A stretch of 64,000 nt of DNA from Fereydounia khargensis (lineage: Eukaryota > Basidiomycota > Ustilaginomycetes > Urocystidales > Fereydouniaceae): the NCBI GenBank assembly GCA_026413255.1, contig JAOCZO010000014.1, forward strand, positions 248,001 through 312,000, in the 5' to 3' direction. Below, piece by piece: positions 12,704-24,597 of the stretch. Position 1 is the stretch's first letter; each line of letters begins with the position of its first letter. Below the pieces are notes generated by a model. It was not told the DNA's origin. It ran no database searches and saw only the letters and a program-made list of their open reading frames with translations. Position numbers and translations under genes: made by a program.

Positions 12704-13332
12704 CAAAAAGACGGTCAAGATACAGGTACGGCACTGTACTGTAAGCTCACCAACACAGGCGTCCAAGCCACACAAGTTGGAGCAGATCGGGCCCGAGACC
12801 CAGATGAACAGGAAGAGATAGGGGCACGATACCTCATGCCGATTGCGTTGTGAGATGAAAGCCACGATCAGGAGTGGTATATGATGCGGTGCCCGATTTC
12901 ATCTCCGTGTCATGCACTCAGTTACCAGCGACATCGGTAAGGTCGCAAGCGGCGCCAGCTAAATTGGCATAAAATCCACTTTCAACCCAGCCATGTCGAG
13001 GTTCGGTAGGTACACAACAGCCTCCGTCTGCCTCCGGTGTCTTGTCAGCGGGCAGAATTTCTACACATGAGATTCGGTTGTCAGATGCAGCAGCTGCCCT
13101 TTTGTTTTCATGCCGCACGCAAAAGCAGGAAACGGATCGGGTGTGGATGCGTGTGTTATGACAATCATTCCCAGCCGTCGCTTGGCACTCCGAGTAGCAC
13201 GCCAGTGGAGTACAATACCACCGAAAGTGTCCTGTAAGTACGAACAGCGCGGCGCACTGCGCACTTGTACCATTCTAACTGCCAGATGTGCAGCGGACGT
13301 TCATCAACTCGGGCTAAATTAAAAGCACAAGA
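9850..13332. other. 3.5-kb gene-free region upstream of the velvet gene
   Basis: No convincing gene on either strand. 10700-11110 is strongly purine-rich on the + strand, hence pyrimidine-rich on the velvet coding strand, which looks like a long fungal promoter or leader. Other contents: imprecise repeats of TGGCACC/TGGCAAC at 11760-11800, a (CGGG)-like run near 11625-11640, TACAGTA/TACTGTA motifs at 11832, 12121-12137, 12604 and 12737, and an A26 run at 12673-12698. Long open frames here are low-complexity and lack codon structure. Confidence 0.6.
12673..12698. repeat. Poly(A) homopolymer, 26 nt
   Basis: A run of 26 A on the + strand, directly read, in the gene-free region upstream of the velvet gene. 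No flanking target-site duplication or coding remnant was recognised. Confidence 0.9.
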
Positions 13333-15234
<1,902 letters not shown>

Positions 15235-16237
15235 GATGTTGACTATGCTGGGCCTGTTGCTAGACGATGTGGGTCGCAATCAATCCGAGGCCACTTGGAG
15301 CTGGGTGGAGCAAGAAAAAAAGTCAAACCGCGAAGAAAGAAACATTCAACCAAATCTGTCGAGTTGTGGAGAAAGGAACCCTGGATCGGCGATTGTGTCT
15401 CCATCGGACTCGATCAATGATATCGGCCGAAACATCCAGGACGCGTCGTCAACGCACTTTCGGGTTTTCCCTGGTGAGGGTTTTTTTCTCCTCTCTCCCA
15501 GAGGCTGGGCAGTGTGTGGTGTGCTGAGCGCCGAGGTTTCTTCACAGCGGCCAAGCAGCGCCGCGCACGCGGGAAGAGAGGAACGAGAAGACGAAGAGCA
15601 AGAGGAACAAGAAGAAAAAGAAACAGACAAGCCATCCGCCCCAGGACCGACCGAGCAGAGGCAACGAAACGAGCCACGCAAGCCTGCGCAGAGCGGATGG
15701 ATGTCATCGACCTCCCCTCTTTCCGATCTCTCCACCCGCCCTCTTCTTCCTCGCGATCACTCCTCCAAAAATATTGTCCCCTTCTCGTATCCCAGCCTCA
15801 CCGATCAGTACGTGCCCTCCTCCGCCAGCACGAGAGGGGGCCCAACCGCACGCAACACCAGCAACACTCCTTCAACTCACCACCCCACCCTCCCGCGTCC
15901 GCCGCGGCAGGGCTAAGGGCCAAGGCCACCCGGCTCGCCGCCATCGTTTTCGCTGGTCACCCGCACCGACTGACCGGTGTTCCATTCTGGATCACCTCTC
16001 CAATCTCGGTCTTTGTCGTGAGGGCGAGCTGACAGCGAGGACGTTACTGCAGAGTCGGTCACCACTGGTGTTTGCTTTCTCGGCGATCAATTCACAACCC
16101 ATCTCGACAGGATCGTGAAGGTCTGTGCCGATTTTGTTACTCAACTCTTTTCCTGGGTCAGGAAAAAGCTATCCCGCTCCTTCGCCAACTCGAGCTTTTG
16201 AGCTGGCGTCTTTCTTGTGCCAGCCCTCCACTCGAGC
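15235..16237. promoter_or_regulatory. Divergent promoter region of TRM61 and the PAS/GATA gene
   Basis: About 1 kb between two start codons. The half nearer the GATA gene (15700-16230) is C/T-rich on the + strand, typical of a basidiomycete promoter and long 5' leader. There is a purine-rich block at 15570-15640. No gene is seen. Confidence 0.55.
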
Positions 16238-16663
16238 ATGTCTAGTGTTGAGAGTGCGGCGCCAGCAACGACGGCCCCGCTCCCTGAGCCCTTGCCTGCC
16301 TCGGCAGCTGATCTTTCTTCCCAAGATCCGGCTTCACAAGTTGCTGCCTCTGTTCCTCTGCTTACTAACGCTGACCCAGCCCAGGCACTCATTCCCAACA
16401 CCAATGGCGATGTGGTGCCTGTGATCGCCAACGGCGTATCTGACGCATCGGCCATCACCTCCGTCGAGGATGTCGATATCAAGGCGAATGGCATTCTCTC
16501 TGGTCACCCTGATGAGGCTGCCTGGGTCGCGGCCGCTGCTGCTATGGCTGCTGCCCAAGGTCATCACTCTCTAAGCGTCGACTCCTCTGCGACAGGAAAG
16601 GCTGAGCCGAGTCTGACAAGCACAGATCTCAACTCTTACTTTCTCGCCGCCGCAGCGTCAATC

Positions 16664-16695
<32 letters not shown>

Positions 16696-19296
16696 GCAAG
16701 AACATCAGCACCAGCAACAACGAGCGCCTCAGACCAATGGTATCAACCAAAGTGACACCGGTGCGGCGCTCGTCGGTGCTGAAGCTCAGGCTGTAAATGA
16801 TGATTATGAGCAACAACAAGCTCGCGTACACGCCGCCTGTCAGGTTTGGACCGTCGATCGCTCACCGTTCCCTCTCGGCCTCGGCAAGAGGCAAGCGGGA
16901 GGCATGGCCGAGTTCGTCCAAGATGCTCAGGCCCAAGGTGCTGACGATCCGGCCGCTCTCGAGGCCAAAGTCGCCCAACTGCCCATCAGCAATGTAGACA
17001 TTGGTCTGGGAAAGACAAGATGCTGTGAGTAGCACCATGTTGGCTGCAGATGAATCGCCCGTCTAACAATTTGTGCTGACTATCCTTGTGTTTCGATGAT
17101 GCAGACTGGGCCTTGCTGTCAGCTCCAGTTGCGGATCAAACCGGTGCATCGCCTCCCATCGACGATCTGCATTTTGTCTACCTCGACCCTGTCCTGCAGT
17201 ATCATCTTGAGGACCAAGCTCTCTCTATGGTTGGAACCAGCTTCTTTGACTACGTACATCCAGAGGAGAAGGAACGTGCCAGCGACGACATGCGGAAGAT
17301 CGTCGAGAGCCGAACCCTGTTTGGCAGCGTCACTCGTTGCCGCTATTCGCGCTTGCCTCGTATCCGGGAAATGCTCGGTGCTACAAATGCCCCGCGCGAT
17401 CCAGAGGCGCACAAGTACGTCGAGGATGACAATTTTGTGGCGATCGATATCGTCATCAATTGGATTGGCGATGGAATGGCCCTGTGTTTCTTCCATGCCA
17501 TTATCGACAAGGGTTCAGAGGACAACGACGAGGCGAGCAAGTCGGATTGGACAAATTGGTGTGGCACTCCTGGTGGCGCCTTCAACCTGAAGCAGTGCGA
17601 GCGCATGTGGACGCAGGTGAAAGCGAACAAGCGCGAAGAAATCCCACTCTCGGGGCCTCAGCATGTCTTCCAGGTGCTCGAGGCTGGCGAGAACGGCCAG
17701 GTACTCTTCAGCTGGCCTCCACCACGCCTGTTTCAAAGGGATTCGGACAAGTCTCTCATTGTCCAGTCTGACACAACGTGTTTCAACGATGGATCCTACT
17801 TTGCTGACGACTTTGCTCGTCTTGCGCAAGGTGTCTCCATTGCTCCCGGTTCGTCACAGCTCTCAGATGCAAATACCAGCTGCACCCGTCGTTTCCGGGC
17901 AAAGCACACTCTCACGACTGAAGGTATGGTCAGGAGCATTGAGAGCGTGCTGATCCCTTACGGTGGCATCGTGTTGGCGTGCTTTCACACCACGTTCCAG
18001 CAGCAACTTCCAAGGGCCGACCCACGGCTAGTTGAGCAGGCTAAGGCCAGCCTCAAGGCGGCCAGAGGCCAGACGCGCAAGGCTGAGGAGTCATCAGAAG
18101 GCCCTAACAAGCGTGCCCGAGACGCATCTTACCATGCGAGCAACTCTCAAGCCGTCAATGGACATGCGCAGCCAACTCAGCCCGGATCTCAGCCGCCAAG
18201 CGATCAGACTTCTGCGGCATCGCAGCCTCAGGCCCCACAAGAAGAGCAGCAACAGCAGCCAACATCACAGCCGCAATCTCAGCCCAGTCAGCCCCCGCTC
18301 AATGGAACTCCTACAGAGCCAGCCCAATGGAACCAGGGCTACAACGGTTTGCCGCTTGACCCGAATCTTGGCTCGCTCAACTCGTTAGCTAACGCTAGTC
18401 TCGGCTACCCAAATGGAAATGGCCAAGCTGATCAGCCACGCAGAGATGCTCAGGGCAGGCTGTTCGATGAGAGCAATCCGCCGGTCAGTGGTCTCGGCGG
18501 TGCAAACGACCCTGGTGGAAGTGTAGCCACCCTGGCCGCCGTGGCTGCAGCAGCTGCGGCACAAACCAAGAGCTGTACGGGATGCGGCAAGAGCAACAGC
18601 CCGGAATGGAGACGTGGTCCCTCCGGCCACAAGACCCTCTGCAACGCCTGTGGACTCCGGTACGCCCGGTCCCTTACTCGACGCAAGAAGAAGAAGGGCA
18701 AGGATGGCGAGGTAGAGTACATTGAGCCTACTGGTGACCCTTCCGTTGTGCCCAAGAGCCGTGGTGGAGGTGGTGGCAGTCTACCAGGTGTTCACCGCAA
18801 GTCGAGCAAGAAGCGCAAGGCCGAGGAGGAAGCGAAGGTGACGGCTGCCGCAGCTGCGGCGGCCGCTGCGGCTGCGATCGCAAGCGAGGCTAACGCCGCC
18901 CAAGCTCCTGTGGTACAGCCGCAGCAGCAAGAGGAGGCACCTTCGGCCGTCGAAGCGACCAAGGTGAAAGTCGGCACCCCGCCGCCAGCGCCGATACCCG
19001 AGCCAGTCAAGGTCGAGGAGGCACCAGCGACTGCGCCGGAAGGGGACAATGTTGTCTCTGTGGCGGAGGCGTCAGAGCCGATCATCAGCTCTGCGCCAGC
19101 GATCAACATCCCTGCCACAACTGCTCCGGGTCTACCTCAAGTCACGTTCGACGCACTGTACGGTCAATTTGCACAGCAGCTTGAACAGGCTCGCTCGCTC
19201 TCGCCAGAAGCACTGCAGGCTGCAGCCCAAGCAGCGGTGGCTGACGAACTAGCGAATGCCGACCAGAACAGCAACTCTGCGCCTCCTACAGTCTGA
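16238..19296 (+). CDS. PAS-domain GATA-type zinc-finger transcription factor (WC-2-like)
   Basis: Two exons, 16238-17024 and 17105-19296, joined across an 80-bp intron (Tyr codon at the junction), give 992 residues. Residues 1-262 are Ala/Gln-rich with a polyQ tract near 16660-16720. About 265-420 is PAS-like ([40 protein letters not shown]). Residues 753-777 form a GATA finger, CTGC-x18-CNAC, with [20 protein letters not shown] followed by a basic tail [14 protein letters not shown]. The 18-residue loop and the PAS plus single finger arrangement are those of White Collar 2, the DNA-binding partner of fungal blue-light receptors. This protein is much longer than typical WC-2, however, so assignment to the light pathway is an inference. 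Polyalanine runs follow the finger (around 18845-18900). The intron donor is GTGAGT and the acceptor GCAG. Confidence 0.85.
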
Positions 19297-19626
19297 TGTA
19301 TTCTCTTATGTAACAATAACTCACTCCCTCCTTTCCCCCCTCCACAAAACACACACCCAAAAAGGGATGAGAGAGAGAGCTAGTCCTCCTCATTTCGCTT
19401 CCACCTTATCTCTTTATCTACTATCCCTCTCCTCTCGCCGTTGTATTTGTGCCAGTGCAGGGAAACGTATATTCTTTGAATTGGATGACCTCATCATTGG
19501 GGGAAAACAAGTACAGTGTGGTAGTGATGCAAGTGTGCAAATGAGAGCAGAAAAAAGGCGGCGCGGCGCGGTGCGCAGCGCAGCGCATGGCCTGGAAGCA
19601 GAAAGCAAAAACAGTACGGAAAGACT
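19297..19626. other. Convergent intergenic region, GATA gene and kinesin
   Basis: About 330 bp holding the two 3' ends. It is CT-rich to 19440, then mixed, with a GCGC-rich patch at 19558-19590. No gene is seen. Confidence 0.5.
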
Positions 19627-22600
19627 TTAGATGTAGTAAGCAGCAGCCGAGGTGTTGTTGAAGCGGGTACGGCCGGTCTCTACGCGCGGGCTAGCTTTGA
19701 GTGCCAGCAGTTCGTTTTCGATGGTAGGGCGGGGACGGCGTTTGCGCGGGGACGGGGTTGATGGTGGCAGGGGGAGGGGGCTAGGCTGGTTCGCGGGGGG
19801 GAAGTAGTTGTGTCGAGTGGGAGTGCGGGGTGTGGCCTGTACCTCGGAGAGAGGAGCCGGCGTGTGCGCAGCAAGCTTCTGGATGAGATCAGCCTGGGCC
19901 TTGAGTCTGTTCTTCCAGCTCGCCACGCTCTTCTCGAGATCAGCCATGATGGCACGCTGCGAGGTGATGACGGCGTTGAGTCGCTCAATCTCAGCATCCT
20001 GCGGACCGGAACCAAACTCGTCCGCCTTGTAGCGACGGTACTCGCGAACAGAGCCACCACGGTTAAGCCCGAGCCCACCAGACTCAGTGCGTAGACGAGA
20101 CGACGCAGTAGGCACAGGCAGCGGCTTGGCCGCACGCTCCTTCTCCAGCCTCGCAATCTCATCCTTGGCACCACGCAGCTCCATCTCGACTTCAACGCGT
20201 CGAGACGCAGCGTCTCGCACACTCTTCTCCAGGTCGTGGTTAGCAGCCTCCAACGTGTCCAATTGGGCCTTGAGCTTGTCGACAGCCGCAGCGTCCTGCT
20301 CTTGTTGCTGTTGCTGGTGGCGGGGCGAGCTTTCCAGCTCGGCACGACGCTGCTCGAGCGCACGCTCTGCTTCCTCTAGCTCCTTGGCGCGCCTATCGAG
20401 CTCTTCCTCGCGCTGGCTGCTGCCGTTCACGAGCTGCTTGAATTCCTCCTGCGCTTCGTCGTCCGAGCCCTTATGCGCCTGTGCCTGCGCCTCGATCTCA
20501 GCCTTGGCCTGTCGTTCGGCCTCGAGGTCCTTCTTCGCCTGCTCCAACTCGTCCTGGAGCGAGGCACGCGTCTGCTGCAGTTCCTCTTCACGCGCACGCA
20601 GCTGTTCGCGGAGGTCGTCCATGGCCTTCTTGACCTCGGCGTCCTCCTCCGCTCCACGGCTCTTGGCGACAAGCTTGAGGATGCGGTTGGCTTCCTTCTC
20701 GTCTTCAAGGTGTCGTTTGTGCTCGCGCGCCTTGTCCTGCTCGGCGAGGGCAACGCGGCGTGCCTCGTCCCGCTCAGCCTTGAGGCGGTCGTACGCGACT
20801 TCAGCCTCGTCGAGCTCTTCCTCGTTCATACGAATCGCCTCAGCCATCTCCTGCTCCCTCGCATCGCGGGTTGCCAGCTCGGCGTGGTGGGCAGCGACCA
20901 GCGCTTGCCTGCTCTCCACCTGCTCGCGCAGCTGCCTCTTGAGCGCAGCCAGCTCCGCCTCGAGCTCGAACGGCTTAGTGCCGCTAAGTGTGGGCGTGCC
21001 TGCGCCATCGACACGAGGGCTTGAGGCAGCCGACCCGCCGTAGCTGACGAGAGAGCCCAAGTCGCTCATGCGCGGTCCGCGTCGCTCGAGGAAACCGTAG
21101 TTCTTCCTACGGGGTGTACCGTCCGGGCCATCTGCATCGGCTCCGTGTTGCGAGCTGAGGGTGCGGCGCTCCTTGGCGACATTCTGGCTCGTGAGGATCA
21201 GACGAGTGAGGTGGTCGATCTGGTTACGCAGATCGCTTCGCTTCTTGTTCATCTCCTCCACCTCGCGGGCAGCCACCTCCTTCTGCTCGTTGAGCGCAGC
21301 GAGCTTCTCCTTCGATTCGCGGTCTTCGCTGTCCTCGGCGCCACGAAGAGCAGGCGATCCAGCCTCGAGCTTGGCGCGCAGCGCATCCAGCTCGCGGCGA
21401 TACTTCTGCAGGAGCGCCTTGTCGTCCATAGTAGTGCCCTTCTTTGCCGTCGTCACTACCATCTTGCATCGCTTGCCAAACTTGAGTGTGGATAGCGTCT
21501 CGACGGCGTGCTTGACGTCCGGGCTCAGTGTACAGATGACGGCGATTCGGGCGTTGCCAGAGAGCGAGGTTTGCAGAATTCGCGTGAGCTTGGAATCGCG
21601 GTAGGGAATGTGCAGGTCGCTGGTTGAGCTACTGCCCGTCGCCTGGGGCTCAGTCAGCTTGGCAATCACGGTTCCGAGCGTAAGGAGCGACTTGTTGATC
21701 TTTGTGGGTGAGAGCAACGTCAGTGTTGTGTTACATTGATTAGCGACAAGTCGAGAGATACTCACAAATGCACCTTCCTTCCTCCTCTCAGCCTGGCTTG
21801 CAGCTCGCTCAGAGCCTGCCAGATCGATGAGGTTGAGCTGGCTGATTCGGACTTGCTTGCCAGCCGTGTTCTTCTTGTTGGTCTCAGCTGCTAGTTCAGA
21901 CTTGGCCCTGCTCTCAATGGTGACTTGAAAGACACAGTGGCTTCGAGAGCTGCGCTCGTTCCAGTCGGTTGCACCGACGTGTCGGGCTTCCTGTCCCTTT
22001 TGAATGAGGTCGAGGACAGTGTTGGGATCGGTGACAATCTCTTCGCGAAGTCCAGTGATGATGACGCGGGACTGCTTCTGATCCTCGATGATGCGGAGTG
22101 ACGAAGACTGAGAGGATCCTGCCGAATGGGACGAGCCGCCCTTGGTCGGTGAAGCAGGACGGCCAGTATCGGCAGGGGGCGCCGAGGCACTGGAGGAGGT
22201 TGGTGCCAGAGGGGCAAGGAGGTCCTTGAGAGTTTCATTGTAGATTTCGAGGTAGCTAACGCGAAGGAGGTACTCTCTGTTTGGCTCCTGTTGGATGGTG
22301 CTGAACACCTGCTGGACAGCGCGAGGAATGACACCAGGCTCGTCCGAGCTGCCGCTCATAGTGTGGGTCTTTCCGCTTCCAGTCTGACCGTAGGCAAACA
22401 CGGTACCGTTGTATCCCTCCATGGCAGCTTGGACGACGGGGGCGATGTGCGAGTCGTACATGTCGTCGGTCTTGTCTTCTCCGAGGAGAAGCTTGTCGAA
22501 CTGGAACTTGTACGTTGAGGCTTGCTGCTCATCGTCGCCTATGTCGGCGAAAGAGGCTGAAGCTGAGGCTGGGATGGCCGAGCCTGCGGTCGCAGAAGAG

Positions 22601-23283
22601 CCGGCTCGCTTGGCAATAGATGGGTGGTTCTCGGTGGGCACGATCTGATTCTGATCACGGTCGAAAGACCAGATGGGCTCCGGGGCGGCATCTTGCCTAG
22701 CGGGTCGCATGCGAACGCAGACGACGACATTCTGGCGGCTGGGGGCTGCGCCGATAACAGAGTCATTTTCTGCTGAGGTACTCGTTGTTGGTGTCGTTTT
22801 GTCAGTAGTTGCCGGCTTTGATGAAGTGGAGTTGGATAGGGCCGTCTTGAATGGTGTGGTTTTAGCGCTGGCAGCGGCGGCACCAAGCTTGTTGCCCTTC
22901 TTGGGGCTCGCGCTTGCTCCACGCTTCTTGGGGGTAGAAGGTGCACTGGGCGGTGCGGAGCTGTTGATTGATGATGAGCTGCCGCTCGTGGTAATCGCGT
23001 CGGACCCACCCATGGTGGCCGGCTTGGATGATGGTGCAGACTTGTCGGCCTTGTTGTCGTTAGTAGTGGGCTTGGTAGTTTTGGATGATGGAATGGTAGT
23101 GTCGTCCTCCTCTTCTTCGGTATGGCTACTGTTGCTGCTGCTGCTGCTGCTGGTGCTGCTACTGCTTCCGCTGCTGGCTGTGGTGCTGGAGGCCGAAGTG
23201 GTCGGGCTTGAATGGAATCCAGAGGAAAAGATGGAAGAGGAGGAGGAGCGAGAAGGAGAGAGACCGGCTCGGAATAGAAACAT
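19627..23283 (-). CDS. Kinesin motor protein, kinesin-7 (Kip2/CENP-E) type
   Basis: Two exons, 21766-23283 and 19627-21699, encode 1196 residues. Residues 1-180 are a Ser/Thr/Lys-rich extension. The motor starts near 185 (NVVVCVRMRP) and has the P-loop GQTGSGKTHTM, GVIPRAVQQVF, YLLRVSYLEIYNETLKDLL, switch I NERSSRSHCVFQV, switch II LIDLAGSERA and INKSLLTLGTVIAKL. The motor is N-terminal and followed by long heptad-rich coiled coil (roughly 640-1080), so plus-end directed movement is expected. The GVIPRA/LRVSYLEIYNE pattern points to kinesin-7, the Kip2/CENP-E group. I start at ATG 23283 because the frame further upstream has no ATG. The single 66-bp intron (21700-21765) interrupts the motor, is in phase 0 and has no stop codon; it is called an intron because its removal restores the conserved EGAF-INKSLLTLG. 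Confidence 0.9.
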   Translation of the reverse strand: MFLFRAGLSPSRSSSSSIFSSGFHSSPTTSASSTTASSGSSSSTSSSSSSNSSHTEEEEDDTTIPSSKTTKPTTNDNKADKSAPSSKPATMGGSDAITTSGSSSSINSSAPPSAPSTPKKRGASASPKKGNKLGAAAASAKTTPFKTALSNSTSSKPATTDKTTPTTSTSAENDSVIGAAPSRQNVVVCVRMRPARQDAAPEPIWSFDRDQNQIVPTENHPSIAKRAGSSATAGSAIPASASASFADIGDDEQQASTYKFQFDKLLLGEDKTDDMYDSHIAPVVQAAMEGYNGTVFAYGQTGSGKTHTMSGSSDEPGVIPRAVQQVFSTIQQEPNREYLLRVSYLEIYNETLKDLLAPLAPTSSSASAPPADTGRPASPTKGGSSHSAGSSQSSSLRIIEDQKQSRVIITGLREEIVTDPNTVLDLIQKGQEARHVGATDWNERSSRSHCVFQVTIESRAKSELAAETNKKNTAGKQVRISQLNLIDLAGSERAASQAERRKEGAFVSISRLVANQCNTTLTLLSPTKINKSLLTLGTVIAKLTEPQATGSSSTSDLHIPYRDSKLTRILQTSLSGNARIAVICTLSPDVKHAVETLSTLKFGKRCKMVVTTAKKGTTMDDKALLQKYRRELDALRAKLEAGSPALRGAEDSEDRESKEKLAALNEQKEVAAREVEEMNKKRSDLRNQIDHLTRLILTSQNVAKERRTLSSQHGADADGPDGTPRRKNYGFLERRGPRMSDLGSLVSYGGSAASSPRVDGAGTPTLSGTKPFELEAELAALKRQLREQVESRQALVAAHHAELATRDAREQEMAEAIRMNEEELDEAEVAYDRLKAERDEARRVALAEQDKAREHKRHLEDEKEANRILKLVAKSRGAEEDAEVKKAMDDLREQLRAREEELQQTRASLQDELEQAKKDLEAERQAKAEIEAQAQAHKGSDDEAQEEFKQLVNGSSQREEELDRRAKELEEAERALEQRRAELESSPRHQQQQQEQDAAAVDKLKAQLDTLEAANHDLEKSVRDAASRRVEVEMELRGAKDEIARLEKERAAKPLPVPTASSRLRTESGGLGLNRGGSVREYRRYKADEFGSGPQDAEIERLNAVITSQRAIMADLEKSVASWKNRLKAQADLIQKLAAHTPAPLSEVQATPRTPTRHNYFPPANQPSPLPLPPSTPSPRKRRPRPTIENELLALKASPRVETGRTRFNNTSAAAYYI

Positions 23284-24597
23284 GTTTTCTTGGGTCAGGC
23301 GAGACCGGGGAGGGGGCGGCACCAGCCAAATGAGGCAAGAGGCGGGGGTTGGTGCGCGCCGTGTGAGCTGCGCAGAGCAAACACGGCAAATTTACAGGTG
23401 GGTGAGCGAGCGAGTGAGTGAGTGAGTGACGTTCCGTGTGGCGGCGGACGCGCGATAGTGGGATTGACAGGTGATGGTCGGAGTGATATGTGATGTCTAG
23501 CGTGTCGAGTGGGGTGGCGACCATGTACTGTATTCGGGCTTTCCATGTGGCCTTGTGCTTGCTCGATTGACCGAGTGTCATATGCAGGTCTGCGCAAGAG
23601 GGTGCAGGCGAATGTACGAAAGTACGGCGGTGCATGTATGTTGAGTGAGCATCTTTCTCGCTCTCTCTTTCGCGTTATTCGACTTGGGCGGAAAGAGCAG
23701 TGAGAGGCGAGGCCGCGTTGCAGTCACGTGCAGCGCCATCAATTGCCACCGACAAACCACACAGCATTGCAGCATCTCGCAGCTGATTGGGGTCACCTTG
23801 ACATGATGTGGTTGGTGGGAAAGAAGGCTTCTGCCCTCAAAGCGCTGCTCGTCAAGTGCCAGCAATGCCAGCAATGGGGAGGATCGGAAGTGCCGACAAA
23901 CAGGTCACGTGACTGTCTCGCGCCCGCGCCACGCTTTCCCATGTAGAAGCAAATGCAACAAAACCGCTCACAGACCGCTCAAATGTGGAGGGGGCAGAGC
24001 AGAGCAACAAGAAGAAACTGCGCTGGCTGCTGGCTTGGTTTCATGTGCTCACTCAGTGTGCGCGGTACAGCACAGCGACTGTCACATTCATTCTCGCGCA
24101 CATCACATCCCCAAAAAGTAAGGGCGTAGCCATGGGAGCCAAGAGCTAAAGTCACCGTCTGGCTCGCAAAATGCTCCGTATGCTTGAGTCTACTTGCTGC
24201 GCATTCTGAGAGAGTGCGTGAGTGCGTAAGTGCGTGAGTGTGTGGTGTGGAGCTCAGTCTCTTGCTTTCCCGCGCTCTCAATCTTGCCTTGTTTGTCGTC
24301 GCTATCCATCCCCTCCTTCCTCACCATCCTCCCATCCCATCCAACGCTCCATATCCTTTACCCCTTCTCCTCTCCCTTGCCTCTTTTGCCCCCTTTGCCC
24401 ACCTGCCCCTCGACTTTATTCTTTGATTGCACTGTTTTGTATTACTTTCTTCTTGCTCGCTCACAGTTGCTTACCCCGCTGTAACTGCTCCGACTGTAGC
24501 TCATCTTTATCCACCCGGCCGTCCCTCAGGCTCGGCCCGCGCTTTCTTCGACGTCACACAAGTCCCTTGGTCCAGCTCCTGGCGCTTGCCGCCGGTC
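23284..24597. promoter_or_regulatory. Divergent promoter region of kinesin and GBD/FH3 genes with two CACGTG boxes
   Basis: 1.3 kb between start codons. CACGTG E-boxes lie at 23725-23730 and 23906-23911; the second is the core of the 10-bp palindrome GTCACGTGAC. Nearer the GBD/FH3 start, 24240-24480 is strongly C/T-rich. A GTGAGTGAGTGAG-like run sits at 23400-23430. No further gene is seen. Confidence 0.55.
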
